From an uncultured Gammaproteobacteria bacterium (GTDB lineage Bacteria > Pseudomonadota > Gammaproteobacteria > SZUA-229), in contig CAJXZZ010000018.1 in NCBI GenBank assembly GCA_913065105.1, forward strand, positions 1-41,377: a stretch of 41,377 nt of DNA, given 5' to 3'. Both the position numbers and the translations under genes were made by a program. Below the pieces are notes generated by a model, which was not told the origin of the DNA, searched no databases, and was given only the letters and a program-made list of their open reading frames with translations. Each line of letters opens with the position of its first letter. The stretch's first letter is position 1. Positions 25,242 to 33,479 of this stretch are shown piece by piece.

Positions 25242-25574
25242 ATGTCGAAATATAGAAACATTGAATCTGATCAACTTGTCGATATTTTCAAAGCACTGGC
25301 TAATAACCACCGTCTTAAAATATACAGCATCCTGACCGACTGCTGCGCGCCCGGTACAAGCTGTGCAACAAACGACGTGTTTAGCTGCTGCGTGGGTGAT
25401 CTTGATTCACAACTTGATATTGCGGCTTCTACATTATCACATCATTTAAAAGAACTTCATCGCGCTGGTTTAATCCATATGAAACGCGATGGTAAACAGG
25501 TATTTTGTTCAGTAAACACAGAGATAATGCAACAGATACAGAATATTTTTTCCAGTGAATTTGTCGGAGATTAA
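25242..25574 (+). CDS. arsR: ArsR-family arsenite-responsive repressor
   Basis: This 110-residue winged-helix repressor contains the ArsR core IFKALANNHRLKIYSIL and the recognition helix region ASTLSHHLKELHRAGLI. A cluster of cysteines (C34, C35, C41, C49, C50) lies just before the recognition helix, fitting the cysteine-rich As(III)-binding type found upstream of arsM genes. The arsM gene follows after two bases, so the pair is one operon. The repressor is expected to leave DNA when arsenite binds. Only the start at 25242 is available; there is no ribosome binding site, consistent with leaderless translation. Confidence 0.92.
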   Translation: MSKYRNIESDQLVDIFKALANNHRLKIYSILTDCCAPGTSCATNDVFSCCVGDLDSQLDIAASTLSHHLKELHRAGLIHMKRDGKQVFCSVNTEIMQQIQNIFSSEFVGD

Positions 25575-25576
25575 TT

Positions 25577-26434
25577 ATGAGCCAACCAGTAGATCATGCA
25601 TCAAACCAAAAGCAGGCAGACGAAATACGTCAGAATGTCCGTGAAAGTTATTCTCAGGTCGCAGAAGCCAGCAACAACAGTAGCAGCTGTGGCACTGAAT
25701 CAAGTTGTTGCGGGGTGTCCGATGATGCTGCGATTAACACACTGGTTTCAACACGTTTAGGTTATAGCGAAGATGATCTTGATAAAGTGCCTGAGGGCGC
25801 TGATATGGGTCTTGGCTGCGGTAATCCAAGCGCTATAGCCAGCATTAAACCAGGCGAGACCATACTCGATCTTGGTAGCGGCGGCGGTTTTGACTGTTTT
25901 CTTGCTGCCGCTGAAACCGGTGAATCCGGTCTGGTTATCGGTATCGATATGACGCCGACGATGATTTCTAAAGCGCGTAATAATGCCGAGAAGGGAAAAT
26001 ACAATCATGTCGAGTTTCGACTCGGTGAAATCGAACACATGCCAGTGGCAAACGATAGCGTTGATGTCATCATCTCTAATTGCGTCATCAATCTATCACC
26101 TGACAAAAATCAGGTATTCTGCGAAGCTTTTCGGGTATTGAAACCCGGTGGTCGCCTGGCGATTTCTGACGTGGTTGCCAGTACTGAACTGCCCGATGAA
26201 ATCAGAAAGGACCTGGCCTTATATTCTGGTTGCATGGCCGGTGCGTCACTCATTTCAGAATTACAAAACATTCTAGAAGAAAGTGGCTTTGATCGTATCA
26301 GTATCGCACCCAAAGATGAATCTAAAGATTTTATTAAAGACTGGGCGCCTGGCCGTGGCGTGGAAGAGTACGTTCTGTCAGCTACAATTGAAGCGGTAAA
26401 ACCGGGCGGTTGTAATGGCGGCAATTGCTGTTAA
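25577..26434 (+). CDS. arsM: Arsenite S-adenosylmethionine methyltransferase ArsM
   Basis: ArsM methylates arsenite stepwise to volatile or less retained methylarsenicals. The 285-residue protein has the SAM motif ILDLGSGGGFD. The three cysteines that hold As(III) in the family are seen in GLGCGNPSA, ISNCVINLSPD and YSGCMAGA. An N-terminal CGTESSCCG and a C-terminal GGCNGGNCC give extra cysteine clusters, as in many bacterial ArsM proteins. It is translated right after arsR. The ATG at 25577 follows GGAGATTAATT. A perfect 23-bp palindrome follows the stop. Confidence 0.95.
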   Translation: MSQPVDHASNQKQADEIRQNVRESYSQVAEASNNSSSCGTESSCCGVSDDAAINTLVSTRLGYSEDDLDKVPEGADMGLGCGNPSAIASIKPGETILDLGSGGGFDCFLAAAETGESGLVIGIDMTPTMISKARNNAEKGKYNHVEFRLGEIEHMPVANDSVDVIISNCVINLSPDKNQVFCEAFRVLKPGGRLAISDVVASTELPDEIRKDLALYSGCMAGASLISELQNILEESGFDRISIAPKDESKDFIKDWAPGRGVEEYVLSATIEAVKPGGCNGGNCC

Positions 26435-26437
26435 CTT

Positions 26438-26495
26438 TTCCGCAAATGCACGCGAATAAAATTATATTTGCATTTATTCGCGTGCATTTGCGGAA
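26438..26495. terminator. Perfect 23-bp inverted repeat between arsM and msrB (bidirectional terminator candidate)
   Basis: The arms at 26438-26460 and 26473-26495 are perfect reverse complements over 23 bases around a 12-base AT-rich loop. It separates two convergent genes and lies four bases after the arsM stop. No long T-run is adjacent. The perfection and length exceed a normal terminator and hint at a small palindromic repeat. Confidence 0.75.
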
Positions 26496-26499
26496 TGAT

Positions 26500-26889
26500 T
26501 TATTTTTCTTCCTTCTCAAATCCCAGCGATGCGGAATTAATGCAGTAACGCAAACCGGTAGGCTGCGGACCATCTTCAAAAACATGACCTAGATGAGCAT
26601 CACACTTCGGGCAACGCACCTCAACTCGGACCATGCCATGGCTAGCGTCTTTAATTTCCTCTAAAGCCACATCATCTTTTGCTTTATAAAAACTTGGCCA
26701 GCCCGAACCTGAGTCATATTTTTCATTTGAACTAAAAAGCGGCTCTCCGCAACACTTACAGTGATACATGCCGGTTTCTTTATTATTGTAATATTTACCG
26801 GTAAACGCAGGCTCTGTTCCAGCTTCTCGCGTGATCCGATACTCTTCATCACTTAGCTGCTCTTTCCATTGCTCTTTAGTTTTTTTCAC
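26500..26889 (-). CDS. msrB: Peptide methionine-(R)-S-oxide reductase MsrB
   Basis: MsrB repairs methionine-R-sulfoxide in oxidised proteins. The 129-residue protein contains [11 protein letters not shown] and [14 protein letters not shown], supplying the structural zinc cysteines, and the catalytic cysteine in [17 protein letters not shown] is a further family signature. The start is GTG at 26889; no Shine-Dalgarno is evident, and the start codon lies inside a 7-base tandem array (26885-26919). The gene follows the rhodanese gene on the same strand. Confidence 0.96.
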   Translation of the reverse strand: MKKTKEQWKEQLSDEEYRITREAGTEPAFTGKYYNNKETGMYHCKCCGEPLFSSNEKYDSGSGWPSFYKAKDDVALEEIKDASHGMVRVEVRCPKCDAHLGHVFEDGPQPTGLRYCINSASLGFEKEEK

Positions 26890-26919
26890 TATTAACTATT
26901 CACTATAAGTTATTCACTG
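26885..26919. repeat. Heptanucleotide tandem array, five units
   Basis: Five contiguous 7-base units are seen on the plus strand: TTCACTA, TTAACTA, TTCACTA, TAAGTTA, TTCACTG, followed by CTTTT. It lies directly before (and just overlaps) the start of msrB on the minus strand. A related seven-unit array is at 32677-32725. Confidence 0.8.
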
Positions 26920-26923
26920 CTTT

Positions 26924-27343
26924 TCAGCATTGTTCCCAGGGAAGATTATGGTAGCGCCACCCCCCAACTGAGCTGCGATGATGTTTGTCATCCAGCTTGC
27001 CTTCAAAACCTTCATCGATATGGAAAACATTTCGAACGCCTGAATCAACCAGTGCTTTACCTGCTTCATCAGAGCGATTACCACTCCGGCAAATCAGTAT
27101 GATTGGTACATCGTCATTATTTTCATTCAGGCCACCCAGTGCAAGCTTGCGAATTTCTACAACAAAATTTTTATTGACAATCCATTCGGGTTCATCGATC
27201 CATGCTATATGGATTGCACCCTGTGGATGACCAACAAATAGAAATTCCATACTTGAACGCACATCTATCAATAATGTCCGCGGGTCCTGCTGACACATTT
27301 CCCATGCTTCAGGTGCAGATATAATTTTTAATTGCTGTGACAT
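26924..27343 (-). CDS. Rhodanese-domain protein
   Basis: This is a single rhodanese domain of 139 residues. The active-site loop is CRSGNR (C85), expected to carry a persulfide and so act as sulfurtransferase or sulfur carrier. Other signatures are LLIDVRSSMEF and GAIHIAW at the start and VFHIDEGFEG at the end. There is no signal peptide, so it is cytoplasmic. GGAAAAA precedes the ATG. It is between the response regulator and msrB on the same strand, possibly one transcript. The sulfur acceptor is unknown. Confidence 0.92.
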   Translation of the reverse strand: MSQQLKIISAPEAWEMCQQDPRTLLIDVRSSMEFLFVGHPQGAIHIAWIDEPEWIVNKNFVVEIRKLALGGLNENNDDVPIILICRSGNRSDEAGKALVDSGVRNVFHIDEGFEGKLDDKHHRSSVGGWRYHNLPWEQC

Positions 27344-27418
27344 TTAATTTTTCCACATTTAGATACTGAACTTTTTATCTTAAACGGCGGCACAATTGCT
27401 GTCGTTCCATCAGGAGAG

Positions 27419-28507
27419 TTATGACCCCGTCTGATTTTCCACATACTGTATAAAGGGTGATAGACGCTCAACGACCTTAGCCAGATGCTGTTCCGGGATC
27501 TGATAAAAGTTTCCTTCAAGGACATGTGCAAACGCCTGTTCTATATCCTGCTCAGAAATCACATTAACTGGCTCGTCTGCCTCAACTTCATCATCAAAAC
27601 AAATAACATGCTCTGATGAAGAATTAATTGCTCTAGACAAGGCATCATCTGCCTGCTCGAGCATGGTATTAAAATCACTATCACTACTTAGATCCGGCGA
27701 AGAATAACCGGCTACAAAGTTAACTCTAATTTTTTCTTTGCCGGTATCAAATACCAGTTTGTTAATACTCTCACGTACCCGACCTATAACGATCTCTGTT
27801 TTATGTTTGTTTGTCATCGGCAGTACAAGCGCATATTTTGCAACAGCTATCCGTGCTGCGATATCTTCTTCACGCATAACAGCTTGCAAGCGTTTCCCGA
27901 CCGTTACGATAATATGTTGAGCCACATTTTTACCGTAATTTAAAAACACCTCCTGAAAATCCTTAATCTCAAAATACACGGTACTGATAAAAAGCTTATG
28001 CCGACTTGAAAATGAAAATGCTCTAGAACCCTGCTCTTCCAGTGAACTGGCGTTGAACAAACCGGTAAGTTTGTCGTAACCTGTTTTCTTTTCCAGCTCT
28101 ACTACTTTTCGACTTAGACGAGCATACGCCTTAGCACGACTTAACAGGTCAATAGATTCAAACGGTTTGGCAATAAAATCTGTGGCGCCAGCGTCAAAAA
28201 CAGTTTGTTTGATCGAATCAGAATCATCATGACCGGTCATGATGATTACCGGTAAATTCGCTACGTGGTCATCGCTTGAGCCACGAATATTATTAAGCAG
28301 TTGCATGCCATCCATATTAGGCATGCTTAAGTCGGTAAACACGACTGAGATCTTACTATTTTCCTGCAGCATCGCCCAACCTACCGCGCCGTCTTCTGCA
28401 AGTTGTACCTCATAATCACTGCCCAGCATTTTTCTAGCTGCAAGACGAATAACTTTAGAATCATCTACCACCAATATCTGGGGTTTATCTACAGACTGCT
28501 CACTCAT
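27419..28507 (-). CDS. Response regulator with degenerate GGDEF domain
   Basis: This 362-residue protein has an N-terminal receiver domain with acidic pocket VVDDSK, phosphoacceptor aspartate in FTDLSMPNMDG, MTGHD and the conserved lysine in AKPF. A linker helix leads to a GGDEF-like domain beginning GYDKLTGLFNASSLEEQ. The signature loop reads AVAKYALVLP in place of GGDEF, so diguanylate cyclase activity is unlikely. It may instead bind a nucleotide or act through protein contacts. The C-terminal about 45 residues are extra. It is divergent from the DUF1631 gene. No cognate histidine kinase is adjacent. Confidence 0.88.
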   Translation of the reverse strand: MSEQSVDKPQILVVDDSKVIRLAARKMLGSDYEVQLAEDGAVGWAMLQENSKISVVFTDLSMPNMDGMQLLNNIRGSSDDHVANLPVIIMTGHDDSDSIKQTVFDAGATDFIAKPFESIDLLSRAKAYARLSRKVVELEKKTGYDKLTGLFNASSLEEQGSRAFSFSSRHKLFISTVYFEIKDFQEVFLNYGKNVAQHIIVTVGKRLQAVMREEDIAARIAVAKYALVLPMTNKHKTEIVIGRVRESINKLVFDTGKEKIRVNFVAGYSSPDLSSDSDFNTMLEQADDALSRAINSSSEHVICFDDEVEADEPVNVISEQDIEQAFAHVLEGNFYQIPEQHLAKVVERLSPFIQYVENQTGS

Positions 28508-28748
28508 AAAAACATCTCTTTTTTTATTCTTTGAATTTGATCAGATGTTGGATTTTTCATCGTCATCGATAAAGCATAGTTCTATATCACACAGTTGCAA
28601 TTGAACCCGCGATAATTTCTTTTCCTAATATCAATTCTAATTATTGATTTAAGCCTCTGTTTTTTCACAACAAACAGCTATAATCTACAATTAACGGCCA
28701 ACTTTCATTTAACATTACTTTTTCAAGTGTATTTGGACACACGTTCCC

Positions 28749-31250
28749 ATGAGTGAAATCAATAAAAATCAAGAAGATAAATCAAACGATAAGATCTCGC
28801 AGTATGACAAACTGGTCGTCGACATTCGAAATAATTTAACCACTCGACTCGATGACCTGATGTCGAAACTGCTCAATTCAGCACAGGACAAGTTATTTAA
28901 CCTCTCTAACGATGCTGATAGTAACGAAGAGCAAACACGTTATTTCGATCTAATGAATCAAATTCGCACGCTAAAACCAACTATAGCGGACAACTTCAAC
29001 AAAAAAATCAAAGGCTATCTAGTTCCAGCCTCTAGTTTTGATGATACTCAACAGCTAAAAAAATCACTGCATGACGATGATGAATTAAGCCTGATTGGCC
29101 AGGACGAGATGGAAGGCATGGTTCTGGTTAAGGGCATCGGTGAGCGTGCTACGGCAAAATATCGAGAACAACTATCACACCTTGAAGCGCGTCTGGAACA
29201 TCTGGCACTTAAAACAGATACTGTTTTTAAAAATACTGCCTTAGCACCAATCAACTTTTGCCAGGCTTTTAATGATGCGCTGTCCAATGACTTTAATAAT
29301 GCTAATAAAAAAATATTATTTAGCATGTTCGACATCGATATCGCCAACAAACTTGATGCTTTATACGACTCTATCAACAATCGATTGATTGATGCTGAAA
29401 TACTGCCGCAGATAAAATTGCACATGGAAAAGCAGGCAGCATCACGTCCACGCCCGAAACCGCCACAATCAACCGCGGATAATACCGACGCAGAAATGCA
29501 ACAAGATGGTCATAGTGAAGATTACTCTGGGGGCAGTCACACCACTGGATCGAATGCCGGCGGCCAGGCAGGAAATCAGGCGAGCGGCACTAACATTGGT
29601 GGCTTTGCCATGACAGCCCCTCCGGGCGGTGGCTATCGCCGCTCCAACCAGAACCCTGCACAGCCACAAAGCGATGGTAACTACGCCGACAACTCCTCCC
29701 ATGCTGGTGGAAATCAGACAGGTGGCACTCAAGGTAACGGTGGCAGTGGACAACAGACAGGCGGTAATCACGCTGGTGGTTCGCAGGGTGGCTCGGCTGA
29801 TAGTCAGACAAACTCAAACAACGCAGGCGCCGAAAGTGGCGAGTATCAACACTACACTGCTGGCATGCCAGCCAGCCAGGTTGGTCGAGTGCTAGGTAAT
29901 TATATAGGCACACCTTTTACTCCGGACACGGCAGATAACTCCTCAGAGGATCACGGAGATTTTTTTCCTGAGAGCACCCAGCAGCATTTTGGTCATCAAC
30001 AGATCATCCACGCTTTATCCAGTATTCAAAACCTGCCCGAATTTAATCAACCCGACGGACAACGCTTAGATGGCGACGTCATCAAACAGGCAGTACTGAC
30101 GGAAATTGCAAAAACTTCTGGAGGCGCAGTTACCAAACGCATCAATCAGATTGCTGAAAAAACCATCGATTTTATCGAACTGATTTTTGATGCCATTATT
30201 GATGATGACGAAATTTCAGACACCATTAAAGCCCTGTTGTTAAGATTACAAATCCCCATCATCAAGGCTTCAATGTCTGACCAGGAATTTTTTATTTATG
30301 ATGATCACCCTGCACGTCTGCTACTCGACACCATTGCCGATGCCGGTGTAGGCATAACTGATCATACTGATGAAATGTACAAACAACTGGATAAAATTAT
30401 TTCTACTATTCTGGGCGAATACGACTTAAGTACTGAAACTTTTCAAAATGCACTGAATAACCTCAACGCCTATATCGAAGAGCAGGAAACGATAACTCGC
30501 ACCAAAGAAGAAGAAGAGCAAAAACTATTATTACGCAAACATGCACGCGCCACTGTACTAAGAGCACTACGTGCAACGACCACAGGTAAAGTATTGCCCG
30601 AGGCTGTCCATCCACTCATACTCAAGCGCTGGCCAACACTGATGTTCAATCATTATCTGGCCCATGGTAAGGAAAATGACGAATGGATAAACCTTGTATT
30701 AACCTTACGCCATATCGTAGAAAGCGTTCAAATAATAGGATCTGCTGAACAGCTCACCAGGCTATCATTTGAAAAAGACATCCTGTTTGACAAAACAGAG
30801 AATTATTTGAACGCCTCAAGCAATTCGAAAAAAGATGTGAAAGACATTATGACCACGTACAAAGAAACTGTACAAAGTCACATCGACGACGCCAACTTCA
30901 CGAAAGAACAGGTCAGCATCGCTGAAGAAATCGTAAGCAATGCAGAACCTGTAGAAGAACTGCCTATAGAAGAAGATACTGGCGACCGGCCGTCCATACC
31001 ACCAAATGTTATGCCCGGCATGTGGTTTCAAGTCTACATGGGAGAAGATCGCCCAGCCAGACGCTGCAAACTCTCCGTCATCCTGGTCGAAGATGCAAAC
31101 TTAATGTTTGTAAATCACAAAGGTGAACTGCTGGTTGAAAAATCTTTCGATGAATTCAACGAAGAGGTTGCCAACGATACAACAAAAATGATCATGGGGC
31201 ATTCTGCTTTTGATCATGCCTTCAAGTCTGTAATTAGCCGGCTTGATTAA
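28749..31250 (+). CDS. DUF1631 family protein with Gly/Asn/Gln-rich insert and C-terminal PilZ-like region
   Basis: This 833-residue protein is recognised as DUF1631 by the N-terminal helical block (NLTTRLDDLMSKLLN...ADSNEEQTRYFDLM), the central ARATVLRALRATTTGKVLPE and the C-terminal PGMWFQVYMGEDRPARRCKL...FVNHKGE. The C-terminal part resembles the PilZ-like barrel of the family. Between about residues 240 and 380 lies a low-complexity stretch rich in Gly, Asn, Gln, Ser and His, with GGNQ/GGSQ-type repeats, probably a flexible linker. It is divergent from a signalling gene with degenerate GGDEF and followed by a strong terminator. A role in c-di-GMP-linked surface behaviour is possible but only inferred. 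Confidence 0.87.
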   Translation: MSEINKNQEDKSNDKISQYDKLVVDIRNNLTTRLDDLMSKLLNSAQDKLFNLSNDADSNEEQTRYFDLMNQIRTLKPTIADNFNKKIKGYLVPASSFDDTQQLKKSLHDDDELSLIGQDEMEGMVLVKGIGERATAKYREQLSHLEARLEHLALKTDTVFKNTALAPINFCQAFNDALSNDFNNANKKILFSMFDIDIANKLDALYDSINNRLIDAEILPQIKLHMEKQAASRPRPKPPQSTADNTDAEMQQDGHSEDYSGGSHTTGSNAGGQAGNQASGTNIGGFAMTAPPGGGYRRSNQNPAQPQSDGNYADNSSHAGGNQTGGTQGNGGSGQQTGGNHAGGSQGGSADSQTNSNNAGAESGEYQHYTAGMPASQVGRVLGNYIGTPFTPDTADNSSEDHGDFFPESTQQHFGHQQIIHALSSIQNLPEFNQPDGQRLDGDVIKQAVLTEIAKTSGGAVTKRINQIAEKTIDFIELIFDAIIDDDEISDTIKALLLRLQIPIIKASMSDQEFFIYDDHPARLLLDTIADAGVGITDHTDEMYKQLDKIISTILGEYDLSTETFQNALNNLNAYIEEQETITRTKEEEEQKLLLRKHARATVLRALRATTTGKVLPEAVHPLILKRWPTLMFNHYLAHGKENDEWINLVLTLRHIVESVQIIGSAEQLTRLSFEKDILFDKTENYLNASSNSKKDVKDIMTTYKETVQSHIDDANFTKEQVSIAEEIVSNAEPVEELPIEEDTGDRPSIPPNVMPGMWFQVYMGEDRPARRCKLSVILVEDANLMFVNHKGELLVEKSFDEFNEEVANDTTKMIMGHSAFDHAFKSVISRLD

Positions 31251-31287
31251 AATCCGCTAATCATTCAGTAACCAGGTAGTTGATCAT

Positions 31288-31317
31288 AAAAAAAGCCGGC
31301 AGATGCCGGCTTTTTTT
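31288..31317. terminator. Bidirectional intrinsic terminator between DUF1631 gene and amtB
   Basis: A perfect 13-bp stem (arms 31288-31300 and 31305-31317, loop AGAT) includes GCCGGC and seven A/T pairs, giving T-runs on both strands. It is followed after two bases by repeat copy B. Confidence 0.93.
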
Positions 31318-31319
31318 AT

Positions 31320-31368
31320 GTCCATGGATGGACAGTATGTCACAAGGAGCCAGGGAAGGCGGTGTGAC
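31320..31368 (+). repeat. Two-hairpin dispersed repeat, copy B
   Basis: Hairpin 1 is GTCCATGGATGGAC (31320-31333). After five bases hairpin 2 has arms GTCACA (31339-31344) and TGTGAC (31363-31368) around an 18-base loop containing AGGAGCCAGGG. It starts two bases after the T-run of the terminator at 31288-31317. Against copy A it differs at a few bases, and several of those in the arms are compensated on the other arm. Confidence 0.87.
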
Positions 31369-31380
31369 TATGAAACAAAA

Positions 31381-32670
31381 TTATAAGATATAACCCCTTT
31401 CATCGTGCTGGTTGATATCCAGACCTTCTGTTTCTTCTTCATCAGTAACGCGCAGACCAAGAACCATATCGACAATCTTCAGCGATACAAATGTCGCAAC
31501 AGCGGTAAAAACGATGACTACAATAACACCGGTTAACTGCACACCAAGTTGTGACCCCATATTCATACCTTCGGCAAAACCGACACCACCTAGTCCTGCT
31601 GAAACAAAAATACCTGCCAGCAATGTACCTAATATACCGCCAACACCATGTACTGGAAATACATCCAGTGAATCATCAATTTTAAGTTTCTGTTTAATGA
31701 AGGAAGTCGCGAAGAAACAGACAATGCCTGCACTCACGCCTATAACCAGTGCACCCATCGGTCCGACAAAACCTGACGCAGGGGTAATAGTACCTAGACC
31801 AGCAACCATACCGGTTACTGTACCTAACGCACTGGGTTTACCGTATTTAATCCACTCCATGGTCGCCCAGGTCAATGCACCACACGCCGCACTCACGTGC
31901 GTCACCAACATCGCCATACCGGCATCACCATTGGCGGCAACAGCACTGCCACCATTGAAACCAAACCAGCCGACCCATAACATGCCTGCCCCGGTCACCG
32001 TCATTGTCATATTGTGAGGCATCATCGGCGTTGTCGGGAAACCGTTACGATTACCCATAACCAGCGCACAGACCAAAGCTGCAACACCTGCAGTAATATG
32101 TACCACTGTTCCGCCGGCAAAATCGAGTAGCCCCTGCTCTGCCAGCCAGCCACCACCCCACACCCAATGACACACCGGGAAGTAGACAACACTTACCCAG
32201 ATAACACTAAATAACAACATGGATGAAAATTTCATGCGCTCGGCAAAACCACCGACGATCAATGCCGGGGTGATGATAGCAAAGGTCATCTGGAACATGA
32301 CAAAGACACTTTCTGGCAGAGTACCGCTTAATGATTCACGCGTTACATTGGCTAAAAATGCATTATCCAGTCCACCGATCCAGGCATTCATACTGCCACC
32401 GTCACCAAAGGCTATGCTGTATCCGTAGATCACCCACAGAATACTCACCACACAGGCGATCGCAAAACACTGCATCAAAACAGACAGCACATTTTTGGCC
32501 CGGACTAAACCGCCATAAAATAATGCCAGACCCGGCAAAGTCATAAACAGAACCAGTGCCGTAGAGGTTAATATCCAGGCAGTATCACCGGTATCCGCAC
32601 CCTCTGCCTGCGCCACAGCAGGCAAAAGTATTAAGCCAAATGCCTGCATTAAATGTTTAAAAATTTTCAT
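31381..32670 (-). CDS. amtB: Ammonium transporter AmtB (first copy, with signal peptide)
   Basis: This is an Amt/Rh-type trimeric ammonium channel of the inner membrane. I choose the ATG at 32670, giving 429 residues that begin with a signal peptide ending in AVAQAEG, as in E. coli AmtB. A GTG six codons upstream is possible but lies in a 7-base repeat array. About eleven transmembrane helices follow. The pore twin histidines are in VVHITAGVAALV and FPVHGVGGILG, and AMTFAIITPALIVG-like and DFAGGTVVH segments are typical. It follows glnK on the same strand after 59 bases, the standard glnK-amtB pairing in which PII blocks the channel when nitrogen is plentiful. Confidence 0.96.
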   Translation of the reverse strand: MKIFKHLMQAFGLILLPAVAQAEGADTGDTAWILTSTALVLFMTLPGLALFYGGLVRAKNVLSVLMQCFAIACVVSILWVIYGYSIAFGDGGSMNAWIGGLDNAFLANVTRESLSGTLPESVFVMFQMTFAIITPALIVGGFAERMKFSSMLLFSVIWVSVVYFPVCHWVWGGGWLAEQGLLDFAGGTVVHITAGVAALVCALVMGNRNGFPTTPMMPHNMTMTVTGAGMLWVGWFGFNGGSAVAANGDAGMAMLVTHVSAACGALTWATMEWIKYGKPSALGTVTGMVAGLGTITPASGFVGPMGALVIGVSAGIVCFFATSFIKQKLKIDDSLDVFPVHGVGGILGTLLAGIFVSAGLGGVGFAEGMNMGSQLGVQLTGVIVVIVFTAVATFVSLKIVDMVLGLRVTDEEETEGLDINQHDERGYIL

Positions 32671-32676
32671 AATATT

Positions 32677-32725
32677 TTCACTATTCACTGTTAACTGTTA
32701 ACTGTTAACTGTTATCTATCCACTG
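32677..32725. repeat. Heptanucleotide tandem array, seven units
   Basis: Units on the plus strand are TTCACTA, TTCACTG, TTAACTG (three times), TTATCTA and TCCACTG, followed by CTTTTT. The array fills most of the gap between glnK (stop at 32730) and the amtB start at 32670. It shares unit form and the CACTGCTTTT end with 26885-26919. Confidence 0.85.
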
Positions 32726-32729
32726 CTTT

Positions 32730-33167
<438 letters not shown>

Positions 33168-33224
33168 TCATGCAAGATAGGATATTTTTTTTGATTCGCA
33201 CTCATTGAGCACTTACTTAGATAC

Positions 33225-33276
33225 GCCGCACCGCCCTCTCTGGCTACTTGCGACATACGACCACCATGGATGGTGG
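33225..33276 (-). repeat. Two-hairpin dispersed repeat, copy E
   Basis: On the minus strand hairpin 1 is CCACCATGGATGGTGG (33276-33261). After six bases hairpin 2 has arms GTCGCA and TGCGGC around an 18-base loop containing GTAGCCAGAGA. Arm sequences differ from copies A and B in both hairpins yet still pair (one G-T). It is not next to a terminator. Confidence 0.82.
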
Positions 33277-33295
33277 AAGTGCAGATATTGCATCG

Positions 33296-33309
33296 TTACA
33301 TGGATGTAA
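33296..33309 (+). repeat. Single hairpin of the repeat family, copy F
   Basis: TTACATGGATGTAA has the same CATGGATG centre with arms TTA/TAA. No matching second hairpin is clear, so this is a partial or decayed member. Confidence 0.6.
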
Positions 33310-33361
33310 GTGGTAGAACGGCTCATTATGGCAGGACGCCCGTAAGTAGAATAAGGCATAT

Positions 33362-33404
33362 GTCCATGGATGGACGGTATTAGGGCAATGCAGGAGCAAT
33401 TGCC
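33362..33404 (+). repeat. Two-hairpin dispersed repeat variant, copy D
   Basis: GTCCATGGATGGAC (33362-33375) is followed by GGTATTAG and a second hairpin GGCAAT/ATTGCC (33384-33389 and 33399-33404) with a 9-base loop holding AGGAGC. Hairpin 1 is identical to copy B; hairpin 2 is shortened. Confidence 0.7.
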
Positions 33405-33446
33405 GAGGAGCAGTTATCGAGGAGACCAAGTCGAGCTGTTGCCGAG
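33394..33446 (+). repeat. Short tandem motif GAGCNNTTNYCGAG, three copies
   Basis: GAGCAATTGCCGAG (33394-33407), GAGCAGTTATCGAG (33408-33421) and GAGCTGTTGCCGAG (33433-33446) are related 14-base units, the last two separated by 11 bases. A 13-base identical piece, AGCAATTGCCGAG, also occurs at 38094-38106 in the gap between comM and tviB. Confidence 0.65.
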
Positions 33447-33479
33447 AAGCAAAATCTGTCCGTTTATCTCTGGACATGC

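Noticed and set aside
29469-29913. Minus-strand and alternative-frame open frames inside the DUF1631 gene
   Set aside because: They arise from the low-complexity Gly/Asn-rich codons of the real gene and resemble no protein family.
26885-32725. CRISPR-like repeats
   Set aside because: The repeated units are 7 bases long and contiguous without spacers; no cas genes are present in the window.
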